In this document: positions 1 through 11,300 of the stretch, piece after piece
Layout: each line of letters starts with the position of its first letter
How positions within the stretch are numbered: position 1 is the first letter of the stretch
Assembly (NCBI GenBank): GCA_038093975.1
Contig: JBBPTG010000014.1
Coordinates: 186,001-250,000, forward strand
DNA length: 64,000 nt
Direction: 5' to 3'
Source: Chalciporus piperatus
Lineage: Eukaryota > Basidiomycota > Agaricomycetes > Boletales > Boletaceae
The notes under the pieces: model-generated
Seen by the model: the letters and a program-made list of their open reading frames with translations, nothing else
Database searches by the model: none
Told to the model about the DNA's origin: nothing
Position numbers and translations under genes: made by a program

Positions 1-462
1 GCCAGCTCAAGGCGGTCGAGCGATCGAGGGACGTACGCGAGAGGGGAAAAATGGGCAACGGCGTTGTTGACCGAAATACACGTCGGGAAGGCGATGCCTA
101 TATCACCGACGCCATAAGACAAAGGTACGGAAAGAGGCAAGGATGTGCATTCATACCCTTTGGAACCTTGACACCCTTGACAGCCTTGTTGTACACAGCA
201 CCAGTACCTTCCTCGAGCAGTTTGTCCCCCTCGACGCAGAGATCGATGATCTTGGCCCCTTCCACAGAGAGCCCGACGAGCTTTTTCATAACCTCGTTAA
301 CGATGTCTCCGGCCGCCTAGATTTAGGATGTGATTAGAGGTCTAACAAGCTGATGGACGACAATTTTTGTGAATCGTCTGAGCGTACTTTGTACTTGGTC
401 ATATCGGCCTCCGATATCAATCGGGGCTTTTCAACTGGCTTTGGTGCTTCTGAATCGGCCAT
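1..462 (-). CDS. PA2G4: PA2G4/EBP1-like protein (5' part only)
   Basis: Proliferation-associated 2G4 / EBP1 family: a methionine-aminopeptidase fold without peptidase activity in known members, linked to ribosome biogenesis and nucleic-acid binding. Exons read as complement(388..462, 157..316, 37..97) with introns 317..387 and 98..156, and a further GT donor at 36 running off the window. The ATG at 462..460 opens MADSEAPKP. The joined protein reads MTKYKAAGDIVNEVMKKLV, then GAKIIDLCVEGDKLLEEGTG, then KGIAFPTCISVNNAVAHFSP, which follows the family's N-terminal pattern (GIAFPT-SVNN-HFSPL). Only about the first 98 residues lie here, so the C-terminal half cannot be judged. Family call is strong; the start is the first in-frame ATG of the matching stretch. 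Confidence 0.85.
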
Positions 463-745
463 GGTTATGCGCGTCGAAGAGTATGAAAATGGTCGTGCGG
501 TAGCGCAGTGGTTTTGTGAGGCTGCAGCTGTGGATGAAGGCAGTCCCGATTTGGTAAATCTAGGCGTACTTGCAAAGCAAGTCACCGGGTACATGTTCGC
601 CGACATGCCTACAATACTACTGTACATTTGGATGCGGGGTTATCGTGCCCTAGAGTAGATATGCGTCTAAATGTTCGCCAAATTTCGTCCCAGTCCCGCA
701 ATCGTCACCTGTGTGCCCAATCCTAATCCCTGGTATCAATCATAA

Positions 746-2635
746 TCAAATCATCCGAGTTCTCTGTTCGTAATGTCCTCGTCCTTTAAAGCAAACGAAA
801 CCGCGTAGTCTCCGGCATAGTTCGAGGCCCTCGTCGTATTCAGGTTCATCATTTATCGTAGGCAATGAATTAAACCAGACACGCCACTCAGGTGGCTTTC
901 CGGATGGTTCATTCCAAGACAATTCTGATTGAATGCTTCCTCGTACAGAGGTACGATCTGCCATATCACTGGATAACGTTTCACAGTTAGGATCGCCATA
1001 GAAACCAAGTCCACGTCACTTACTTTTCCCAGTTGATCCAATCACGCTCGAAATAATCCCGCAAAGGATTTGCTGTCGATTGTGCTCGGTCAAAATGCTT
1101 TTTGAGGTACTTTTCTTGCGCCGTTCTCACGAGGGAAGGAATGCAGGGATCTTGCCCATATAGCCTCTCGTAAGCCTCCCATATGGATTCTTTGCATGCC
1201 ACTATGGTCCGAACATTTCGAGCTAGATGCATGGAGGCCCACGACGACACACCCCTGTGGGAAGATCCCCGGCTCGACGCGAGCGTGCTTTCGTCATCCG
1301 ATTCCGGGAGGGTCGCTGTCAATGTTCGGAGCTCGAAGAGGGTATCAGGATCAATCAGGCCCGGAAGTCCGCTGGTCGGTTGGGTACCTCGCCTCAACGA
1401 CGAGCTCGGTGGAAGAGGAACCTCGAGTGGTGGGTGCGATCGTATCTCTTGGAACCATGCACCGAGGTGGAATGGCAAGACAGAGACGAGGTTCGGAGTT
1501 AGGAAACTGTCGCTTAGCATTTCATCCCACGCGCGTTTGAGTCTAGAGTGATCTCGGGGGTCTGGAGGTCTGTGGTACTGCTGATCCGTACCACGCATTG
1601 ATAGGGGAAGCGAGGATGAAGAAGCTGCGGAATATAAGTCCACATGGCTACATTTAGAGCTTGACGGGGTTATAGAAGGATCCGACTTCGTATACTGATT
1701 TGATACCGCAGTATTTGAGCTTCGCGGGGAGCTGTTTGCGGACGAGCGGCCAATCACCGGCGCCATATAGGGTGACAGCTGAGACGGGAATATAAGGTCT
1801 TCTTCAATAATCTTGTGCTAGGGTCAGGCAAAACATGTCAAGTGTGCGAACTTGTCGCGCACCTCTAGAACACCGTTTGGGCTCAGGATACGCGAAACAT
1901 CCTGAAAAAAACATCCGATAAGGGCATTGAGCAAGTTACGAACAGGCTGATAATTTACCCCGAGTACGTATCCCCACTATCAATTGCTTAGCAACGGACA
2001 GCAGGTGAGAACGTTGCTGCAGACCCACCTCATCTTCTGGGATATGCAAACCCATACGAACCATCCTTACGAAGTCGAATTGGCCATCCAGAAACGGTAG
2101 ACCTTCTAGTCTGATCGAGACGGATCAGCACAATCGGCAGGAACACGGAGCAGGGACATGTACAAATTTCCATGTACCCATTTGAGCCGACGGGAGAGGC
2201 TCTTGTCCAGAATACTGAGTCTAGGTTGAACCGGTTGTACATCGAAGCCGACGACCATGCTGCCCTAGAAATAAAGCGTTAGCCAGTGATTACTCCCAAT
2301 CGGAAGTTATCCATACCTGCCACTGCCTGGCAGCTTCAATTGCCCAGAGGCCGCGACCACATCCCAAATCGAGAACAGTGGCAGGAGGTCCGTCGAAAGT
2401 GTGAAGTGTCAATCTCTTACAACAGTTTGTTATGAACATATGGTCCCAGTGGTCACTGCGAGAAACAAAATCAGCGAGCAGGACTTGCGAGTGGACGTGT
2501 GATGACTCACAAGTCTACAATGTCATTTGTATATTTCAGTGGGGAAATGATTTCGCCGGTTTGTCGTCGGTGTACCGGCTCTCTGGGTAATCGTTCGTCA
2601 AGGTCCTTGACATAGGTAGAGATCATTATGGTCAT
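746..2635 (-). CDS. Class I SAM-dependent methyltransferase, fungal type with long C-terminal part
   Basis: Predicted exons: complement(2511..2635, 2317..2455, 2164..2264, 2029..2110, 1959..1976, 1863..1901, 1024..1811, 746..968), 504 aa, all phases consistent. Motif I is ATVLDLGCGRGLWAIEAA in exon 2; then MVVGFDVQP (motif II), GLPFLDGQFDFVRMVRMGL and DVSRILSPNGVLEIIEEDLIFP (motifs IV-VI). A Ser/Pro-rich insert follows, then a conserved-looking region with LKRAWDEMLSDSFLTPNLVSVLPFHL split over the exon. This arrangement is common in basidiomycete methyltransferases of unknown substrate; I cannot name the substrate. One exon is only 18 nt (1959..1976). The ATG at 2635 is the first in-frame one, but the open frame upstream (FDALAFAIS) suggests a possible earlier exon near 2660-2760, so the N-terminus is uncertain. 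Confidence 0.8.
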
Positions 2636-3139
2636 GCTTATGGCAAAGGCAAGCGCATCAAAGTTGCTGTGGGGAGGAGGGTTGTGGTTGAGAGTTCATA
2701 CGAGGGAGAGACATTGATACGCACAAGTAGGGTCTTGATAGTAGCTAACCCCAGAACGGTCAAGAGGTGGTATTTAAGACTTCCCCAGGGAAGCTAACGA
2801 GAAGGGTAATGGAATGAGGCAACTTGCCTAAATACGATGGTAGGGATCGCCCGCAAAATTTTACTGCATGTGACGTTGCATGATGGCAGCACCTTCTGAT
2901 CGCCGGGGACCTTTATAGTAAATTTCTACATTCGCAACCGCAGGGCCAACAAGATTGATCCCGTCGCTTGACCGGGTTGACCGAAGTTGACCGCCGGTTT
3001 ATCGGGGAGCAGTAAATTGAAAATATACGCGTGCGCTGTCCAGGGTCTGCACAGCCCAGCCGAACTAGGACTTTATTTCCGGGGTCTCTCGCTCGGGAGT
3101 GATCGCATCTTGTTGCCACTGTCCTCGCCCCAAACGCCG
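2636..3139. other. Divergent intergenic region, methyltransferase / NDUFB8
   Basis: About 500 bp between two genes read outward. The part near 2660-2760 could hold a first exon of the methyltransferase. No RNA gene or repeat seen. It presumably holds both promoters; no clear TATA box was found. Confidence 0.4.
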
Positions 3140-3727
3140 ATGAACTCCTCGTCCTCAATGCGCCTCGCCAAAGGCGTCCTTACCGCCGCAACGCGGCGCC
3201 AGACCCTCAGGTCTGTGCGCTACCGAACCGCCTCAACATCCGCCCTCCACGAAAAAGATCCCCAATTGGGTGACTACCCCGACCTGCCGTTCAAATCCGA
3301 CCAGACCCTCCCCCCAAGAGGCTGGTGGGACCAGCAAATGAGGCGGAATTTTGGCGACCCAGTGAGTATTCACGTCCCCACGTGTCACGTATGTCGTGAT
3401 TAGCTGTTCAGTGGCTGACCATGTGGTCGCTAGGTTCACGAATATGAGGAGGTGCTCTCTATGTGGGGACCTGATATCCCGGTTGTGCCACCTCAAACAG
3501 CTTTGTTCCAATTTACCCTGGCCGCTTCGGCATTCGTCGGCTTTGCTTTCCTATGCAAGTACGCACTCGTGCCGGAGAGACCCACTGTTCCACGCGAATA
3601 CCCGTACTCCGGTCTCGTGACGGAGCTAGGCGGCCTCGAGGAGAACAAGGTAGGCTCACACCTTGATAGACCCGGTCAAGTATTAACCGTATGCCAGGCG
3701 AGAGAAGAGACCGAGGATGATGAGTAA
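3140..3727 (+). CDS. NDUFB8: NADH:ubiquinone oxidoreductase subunit NDUFB8 (ASHI)
   Basis: Accessory subunit of the membrane arm of respiratory complex I, in the mitochondrial inner membrane. Exons 3140..3361, 3434..3649, 3698..3727 (155 aa). The N-terminus is rich in Arg, Ser and Ala without acidic residues for about 35 residues, as in a matrix-targeting presequence; a second ATG at 3158 (MRLAKGVLTAATRRQ) could be the true start. After it come the family marks GDYPDLPFKSDQ, WWDQQMRRNFGDPVHEYEE, one membrane segment (FQFTLAASAFVGFAFLCKYA) and REYPYSGLVTELGG, matching the GDYP, NWGEP and QYPYNNL-ERGG landmarks of NDUFB8. Introns have GTGAGT and GTAGGC donors and CTAG/CCAG acceptors. Confidence 0.88.
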
Positions 3728-3976
3728 GAAGCTGTGTAGCAGCATGCGGATGTCCTTCGTTTGTGTATCCCATGGTCCACCTGTTAGAGAACTTCTTGGA
3801 AGTTCCCCCAACAAACGGAGCTCGTTACTTATTTTTGTGCTCGTTCCAGACCCGGGCAAGTCACTTGCATCACATGCCAAACACTAGCACCGGATAAAAC
3901 CATCAGAACTTGCTCGAGAACACCGATCTAGAATGTATATATGGGCTAGCACTAAGACTAAAATCTGACAACTGGA

Positions 3977-6900
3977 TCACGAGGATTCTTCAGAGACATC
4001 TACTTCCATTGTTCTCGCGGTTCCTGTTCGGGGGCGAAGTTGGACCGCAAGGGGCCTCGATGGGATCAAATTAGCTGGAACACCATCGCCGCCAACAAAC
4101 TCGTCCGCGCTCCCCTCACCGCTAGAGTCTGAACCGCGCTTACGAGTCTCAGCGTCGGTCCTCGAGGGGTCAGATGTCGCTGTACCCCTGGAACCCATAG
4201 TCTTGCGCTTAGCACTAGATCTCTTTGGACCTGTCTTCCCACCCACATCTTCGCTTCCTTTGTTTGTTTTCCGGCGCTTTTTCTGGGGCGCAGTTTCATC
4301 CTCGGAAACAGAATCACCATCTTTAGAAGGTGCAGGTGACCTCATGTTTGGACCTTGCATTTTTGCTCGCTCTTTGCGGAAATCTGTGACAACTTGTTGC
4401 AATCGCTTGCTGGCGTACGCTTGTCGTCTCCGTGGAGCATATGATCCGGCTCCCGAATCTACATCCAAAAAGTTGTTCAGATTTCCTTGTCTATTTGCAG
4501 AAGTGGCCTTGAAAATGCGAAGGTAATCAGAATCACAATCTATCTCCGTACCGCGGAAATCCTACCTGGGTTTGCCTGCTCATCTTCTGGATTATCGGTA
4601 AGAGTAGATCGTCAACCTTGGGTTGATTCCAGTTTAGTTCATCGTGCAAGAAGCTGGGTTCACGATCAGTGAGCATTTGATGCTTCTCATGGTCAATGAC
4701 ACCCACTGTCGGAGTGCATCAAGATCGGGCATGCCCCACTTAAAGGGTTCCTCCGACGAATCCACGGTGGGGTGATAGTAGGCATCTCTCTGAAGCGACG
4801 TTCGATGAGAAAGGAAAAAACAACGACGGGGATGTCTACTTGCCACGAGAGCGTTTGGCCAATCCGGGTGAAGGTAAAGGTCCCTGAATTTCTTTTTCTG
4901 CGCCTCTGTCAGTACGTGGACCCCTGTGGACCCCTAGAAAATTCCAGGGTGAGGAACGTACAAATCGCTTTCTGAACTTGGTAAAGTTGTCATCTTCCAG
5001 GTCCCGGCCGCTCTGAACCTTTGTCCACCAATCCTTGAATTTATGAAGTCCGTCTTCACCGGGAAACTCCTTCATAAGCTCCATAGCCACCACTGGTCCC
5101 ACTCCAGGCAACCCTTCAACGTAATCACTGCCCAATAGGTACGCCAAGCGGACGAGTGTGTCCCGCTCGAGGCCAAGTTCCCGGGCTAGATCAGATAACA
5201 AAAAACACTCGACCGTTTTTGATTGGTTAAACATGTTTTTGTAGACCCGCATCCCCCCAAAGAGGAACACGTCAGAGTCATCGGTGATAATACCGTCCAC
5301 AAGCCCTAAGGAGACAAGTTCTGCACACTGTGCCTCTGCTTCCATTGGGGCGGTGATATACGGGATGCCGAACAGACGCAGCATAAGCTGCAGGTCCATG
5401 ATTGTTAGCACGATCAGTAGAATGCTAAAAATACAAGAACGAATGCATACCATTATCTGGGATATCATGTGCTGCGTTACATCCTCAGAATCACGCATAG
5501 CCGCTTTCTTCTGTCGATTCAGCTCCCTGATCTCTTCATCAATTTCGTCCCTGACGGTGTCCAGATCCTTCCCTTTGACCTGGGAGATAAACCGAGCAAA
5601 CTCTCCGGCTTCTTGATGGGGATCCATCTCCTGGGCGGCGTCCCAACTTTCCTCCTTGTCCTCTCGACGTCCCGCAATAGATTCATCGTTGGCTGAAAGT
5701 CCAGCAACGGGGGAAGGGGACCGGGACCATTCGATTGCTGAGTGATCACTGTCTTGGTCGGCCTCGTCTGCTACGTGGATTTTAGAGGGAAATGCCGACG
5801 AGCTCGGAAATGATGCTCGAGGTAGGTCAAATGATACATGGTGCTCACGGTCGTTTCCGTTCATTGGCGGAGGTGGAGATAGCGCTGGAGGGAGAACATT
5901 ACCCGGAGTGGTGGTGATCAATTCGGTCATGACTACTTCTTCCATATCGTCGTCGGCGTCCGACTCTTCAGGAGATTGAGCAACCGGTCCAGCGGACGCT
6001 TTGTCAATGGATACATCGGGAGGAGGCGATGGCTCTGAGGGGGCCGACAATGGTGGTTCTTTCCAAAACTCCACAGCATTGATGCCTTCGGTGTCATCTC
6101 GATTGGTGGGTCGCACCGAAGACCCTGTCGTTTGTAAGGGGGACGTTTGCGGCAATAACAATGAAGGAGTTCCGAAGAACGATGATTGGGTGATATGCTC
6201 TGCATAACTGCCAGACGACCTGCGCACAGGACCGGCACCCGCGATTGACAATGCAGTTTCGAGTCGAGATGGAGATGCATATAGATCATCATCGTCATCA
6301 TACATGTCGAGTTGCCCAGGCGAAGGTGCAGCAAATGCTGGGGGAATACTCTTGCTGGACGAAGGCTTCGCGGAGTGTACGTGTGTCGGTGACAATGGGC
6401 GGTTGGCATGGTGGGAATCAAGCGAGGCCTGGATAGCTACAGCAAGCTCTGGGTCCTCTTCCTCCACCTCTGGAGGACGAAACCGAGGTAATTCATCGTC
6501 ATCCTCCAAATCAAACAACGGCCGTGGTCTAGCACGGTGCTGTACAGGCTGGGACCCCATGGATGCCCGGGACCGCCTATTGATTGCAGACATCGCCATC
6601 GTTCGCTGGTACTCCCGGAGATCGGGGTCATATGGGGTGGGATTTGGTCTAAATATCGTCATCAGTACACCCGTACCAGCATTCATCGAAGATATGACGT
6701 CGCACATGCTGACTTCCTCCATCTCCATATCGCTGTCACTGTCGCCGTCATCAACGGGAGGCCGATTATCTTGATCTATCTCGATGGGTTTCCCCCGTGT
6801 ACCTTCGTCACGTATGCCAAGAATCCAGCCACCATCTGTGCCTTCGTTCTTAATTAGAAGATACTCCCTATTGCGTTCACTTGCGATGCGAACGGGAATC

Positions 6901-7981
6901 GTGATATGAGCCTTCCCGATACTGTCGGTCGTCATAAGAAGTTGTTGAGTGAGCGCATTACGTTGTTGTAAATTCTTGATCTGCTCCCTCGAAAAGTCCA
7001 ATGGGGTACTGGCTTTCCTTAACATGTTCTGTAGCCGCTTGTATGACGTCTGTCTTGACTTCAAACGAAGATCTCCGACGATCTCATATTGCACTTCCGT
7101 TGGAAGCTCGCGAAAGGCGGGTGATGCGACATCCAAATCTTCCGGACGCATTTCTTCGATGAAAGCCCGTAATTCCTCTTCTGTGGCCAGACGAGGATCG
7201 GGTGCATGTGTTCGCGTAGCTTTCGCAACTCGCTCCTCCATATCAACCTCTGGCAATTTGTATGGATCATGGTCGTGGAAACGGTTCTTCTTCTTTGAAG
7301 ACGAAGGTGAAGCTGGCGCGTCTTTCTTCTTCGCTGGTGTCTTGGGCACCGAGCCGTCGATGTCCTCGAGATATATGGTGTCCTCCTCGAGAACGACGGG
7401 TCCAGAAGGCGCCTTTTGTTTACCCTTGAAAGACGGCGGGCTGGCACGCAATTATGAGCGACATGCAACGAAAATATTCAGACAGATTGCATACTGAGAT
7501 GCCTGAGCATGGGTGAGAGCCTCTCGTCTCAATTGCGCAGCAAGCAGCCTTTCAGCGATCTTGGCATGACTAGCAGCAGCACCACTCTTCCTCTTCTTGC
7601 GCTCAGACTAAACACGAACGTCAGAAACCGTCAAAGGTTGTGGACAAGACACCGAGCCACGTACGATCGTGTTCCGTTTCAAAGCCGGTGCACCTCCATC
7701 AAAGACGAACACTGGGCGTATGCCGTAGAACAGCAGTTTGCAGATACGACGAAGAAAGCCCAGGACGTGCGCGTTCACGAGAGCGCGACCCTCCTTGTCG
7801 CGCATAGTGGCTTGGAATTGGTAAATCCATATGCTGGAGTCGATGGCTAGGGCCTTGCCCTCGATGGTTTCAAGTCTTTAAACGTCGTGAGTGAGAATGT
7901 GGTACCCCTATGAGACATGCATGCGCACGGAACAGGACGGCCAACGGGGGCAAGAAGACTCCAGAGAGACTTGACACCCAT
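3977..7981 (-). CDS. RAD2: RAD2/XPG structure-specific DNA repair endonuclease
   Basis: Cuts the 3' side of the bubble in nucleotide excision repair. Exons: complement(7929..7981, 7665..7875, 7495..7607, 5451..7440, 4962..5387, 4844..4897, 4707..4789, 4566..4653, 3977..4507), 1182 aa, phases consistent. XPG-N: MGVKSLWSLLAPVGRPV, DSSIWIYQF, KLLFYGIRPVFVFDGGAP. XPG-I: FGIPYITAPMEAEAQCAELV and DGIITDDSDVFLFGG with the acidic metal ligands, then LAYLLGSDYVEGLPGVGP (helix-hairpin-helix). The long acidic spacer usual for RAD2/XPG lies between them; near residue 460 it has DPELAVAIQASLDSH, a ubiquitin-interacting-motif pattern. Near residue 1012 QGNLNNFL resembles a PCNA-binding box, followed by a basic tail. 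The intron 4790..4843 best fits a GC-AG border. Confidence 0.93.
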
Positions 7982-8337
7982 CCTTCATGAGTAGCTCGGT
8001 TCAGTGTTAGGACATTGACCGTCGTTGGTAATAGATGACCAAGCCCCGAGTATGCCATTATTGAGTCGCGTCGCGTCTCGGACCCAGTCAAGGTGAATTG
8101 GATCGCCATCCGAGATACAAGTCAATCAATTCTAATAGGACGCAGTGACGATCGTATCAACCATAACTACGACACGAACTGCCCATAGCAGAGATTAAAC
8201 TGAGATGAGATGAGTGCTAAAGTCCATGGAAACCAGAGCCAAATGAGATACCAGGCGAAAGACATTGAATCAAGGTCGTAAAACTCATAAACATGAAAAA
8301 AGGAAGACATAGTCCATGCGACAAAGGTCGCGAGCAC
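7982..8337. other. Intergenic, RAD2 5' flank / CAF120-like 3' flank
   Basis: 356 bp holding the presumed RAD2 promoter and the 3' UTR of the next gene, both minus-strand. No coding signal, RNA gene or repeat was recognised. Confidence 0.4.
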
Positions 8338-11300
8338 TCAGGTTCTAGGGCTGTCACGAGAACGGTCAGGAGCATCCACCGGACGTGGACCAGCGGGTGA
8401 TCCTTGTCCAGCGGAGCTGTTGCGTGACGAGTTGTTCCCAGGGCGCGAAGGACCTCCGAGAGGACCAGGTGGTCGAAGGTCTTCCATGTTGTTGGGTGAG
8501 AATCGTGCGTCGAAAGCAGAACCACCTGTCATCTGCGGCCCCATACCACCCATTCCCGGCATTCCACCCATCATGCCCATGTTGCCCATACCACCCATCG
8601 GCATCGAGCCCATCATCTGCGGCATTCCCATCATTGACATCCGAGGATCGAATCCCATTCCACCTCCGGTCATCATGGGCGCCATGGGTGACGGACCATG
8701 CATACCGTCACCGACATGTGACCCAGCGAACGCCATCATAGCCTGCTGGTAGGCTGCTTGGGCTGCCTGTTGCGCTGCGAACATATAAGGCTGACCACCG
8801 TATCCAGGCATCATACCCGGGTATCCCATGAAACCTCCAGTCATCATCGGGTTGGCCGGCGCCATCATGGGTCCTGTCCCAGTCATCATCGGGTTCATCC
8901 CCATCATCATCGGGTTGCCCATCATCGGATTCATGCCCATTGGGAATTGACCTCCAAACATGCCGGATTGAGCCATCTCAAGCTGTTGGCGCTGGAGCTC
9001 ATCCAATTTGCGCTGACGGTCTTCAGCCAGTCTCTTCTCTCGTTCGCGTTCCGTCAATGCTGCACCGACACCACCTTCACGCTTCCGCTCGCGTTCGTGC
9101 GCGGTGATGGCCCCAAGCAGACCGGTTTGAGGCGGTGGGGGTTTGTTTGGAACATTGATCAAGGATGCACCAGTTTCGCGTGCAAGCTCCTCCTGCCGTT
9201 TTGCGGAGCGATCTTGTTTATCCTGCATGCCCGCAGAGAGCAGACCATGAGGTGTGAATGCTTTGGTCATACTGACGGATGCAGGCTCCAACTGGACGAA
9301 TGTATCCCTTGACATCTGCGTCGGAACATCCGGTGTCTGATACATTCCAGGTTGACGATTGGGATCAAGCACTTGCGTCCAGATAGTGTGTCGTGGTGGT
9401 GTCTGCTGGGGAAGGTCGGAGAGATAACGCGGTGGAATGCCTTCTTCGGGGGTCCGCGAAAGGTGTTCACTAGCAAAACGTCGTTGAGGTGGCGTCGCGC
9501 CAAAGTAGTCATCAGGCCCGCCAGGTGTACCTTATTTAAACCATGAGTTAAGCCTTACATCATCGAAAACGAAACCAAAATTTACCTTGTGTTTGCGGTC
9601 TCGGAACAGACGGAAGATTACGTGGATGGCGTAACTGAGCATATGGGTTGGCATCAGTCGCAGTCCCAAGTTCAGCTGGTGATGCCGTGCGGCTCAGGGG
9701 ACGAAGAGGAGTTCGGGCAGGCGTGACTGCTGGAGGTGGCGCTGGACTGGACCTCTGACCAGATGTTTGCGATGGTCGTTTGCTGCTCGTCGAGGGCTCA
9801 GCATCAGAATCAGAATCAGCATCGTCGTCGTCTTCTTCCTCCTCCTCCTCCTCCTCTTCCTCCTCTTCTTCATCACTACTCTCATTCCAACCAGTGGCTC
9901 GCGCACCTGACCCACGTTTTCCGTTAGCTCTCCCAGGCCTGTGAACGGCAGCTTGATGCGCAGCTTGTTGTGCCTGTAACCTCGCCTTACGCTCCACAGC
10001 CTGCTTTGATGGTGCGAACGTCGATCTGTACTGTGCAGCATTTTCAGAGCTCCCTGCAGCTGACGACATCTCTGCTTGTTGCGGCGAAAGTTGTGAGCGA
10101 GGTGATGGTGATTGTACGGCATCTCTTGTGGACGTGTCCGGCATGGGCTGTTGCGGAGGTGCGGGTGGAACCGCAGGGTTCGCGTCCAGGAACGACAACG
10201 CAGCAAGTGCATCCATATTCACGTCCTCCACCTGAGCCCGTTTCTTGGATGCAGGCGCAGCCTGGGGTGGACCATTGTCGGACATGGTGTCAGTGTCGCT
10301 GTCGGGCACCCTGTGAAGATGTTGCGGCTCAGGTGAGGAGACTGATGAAGCATCCGGATGTAGTGTTCGGCTAGCGCCGCTACCCTTCAGAGCACGTGCA
10401 CCGGAAGGTTTCCGGCCCAATGCTGCCAGGGAACCGCTAAGCGAGGGCTCTCCGAGTGCACGTCGTGCAGGGGACGGCGAAACTGCACCTGAGGGTGCTT
10501 GCGGCCAGCTGGCCTGAGAATCGTGTTCTGACGTGGAAGTTGAATCCGACCTCTCTGAGATGGTAGTGGGTATGCGGCGTGGTGGACGTGGTTTCTCGTC
10601 GAGCTGCTGCATGTAGAAGAGCGCGTCCGAGAGCACATTCTCGGAATCGTGAGACGCTTGTTGCTGGACAAATTGTCGGGTATGTGATGGGATCTGTGAC
10701 TGTGCAGGTGGCGACGTAGGTTTATCGGGTACAGGAGGAACGGCATCTGAGCCACGGCGTATGAGCGATCTCGCTGGCGGAGGAGAGGAAATATATGGTG
10801 TTGGCTGCATGCCTTGAATAGATGGTAGGTCCTTTTCCAACAGAGAATGAGGAGAAGTCAAAACGGAGAATGTAGGTGAACCGGGGGGAGATCTTGTAGA
10901 CCTTCTAGTATTGAGAGATCCTGGAGATTGGATGGCTGAGACTGGGTTGCTGGGGTTAGGTGAGTGCATTGACACGCTCGAGTTACTTGAGAACGAGGGT
11001 GATTCGGGCGATCCCAACGGCGAAAATGGTAACCTGACACCCATGATTTCAACACCTGGGCTGATCTCGTGAGGTTTCGTCGGGACATTTTCTGTACTTG
11101 GCGACAATTTCGAGTCAGGTCGGGACCCCGTACCCCTGCCGAGAGAGTCCCCGCTGAGCTTGCGGGACGATCCCCTAGTTGGGGGAGGACTTGAGGCAGT
11201 AGACTTCCCAGGCGTTTCGCTACCTTCTATGCTCTCTTGTAGGACAGAAGCAGCAACCGCCATATAAGCAGCAAGGGTCGCATTCTCGTCCGACTCTGAA

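Noticed and set aside
9736..9927. Plus-strand frame rich in Pro opposite the Glu run
   Set aside because: It is the complement of the GAA/GAG run of the CAF120-like gene; the minus frame is part of a long exon chain with a PH domain.
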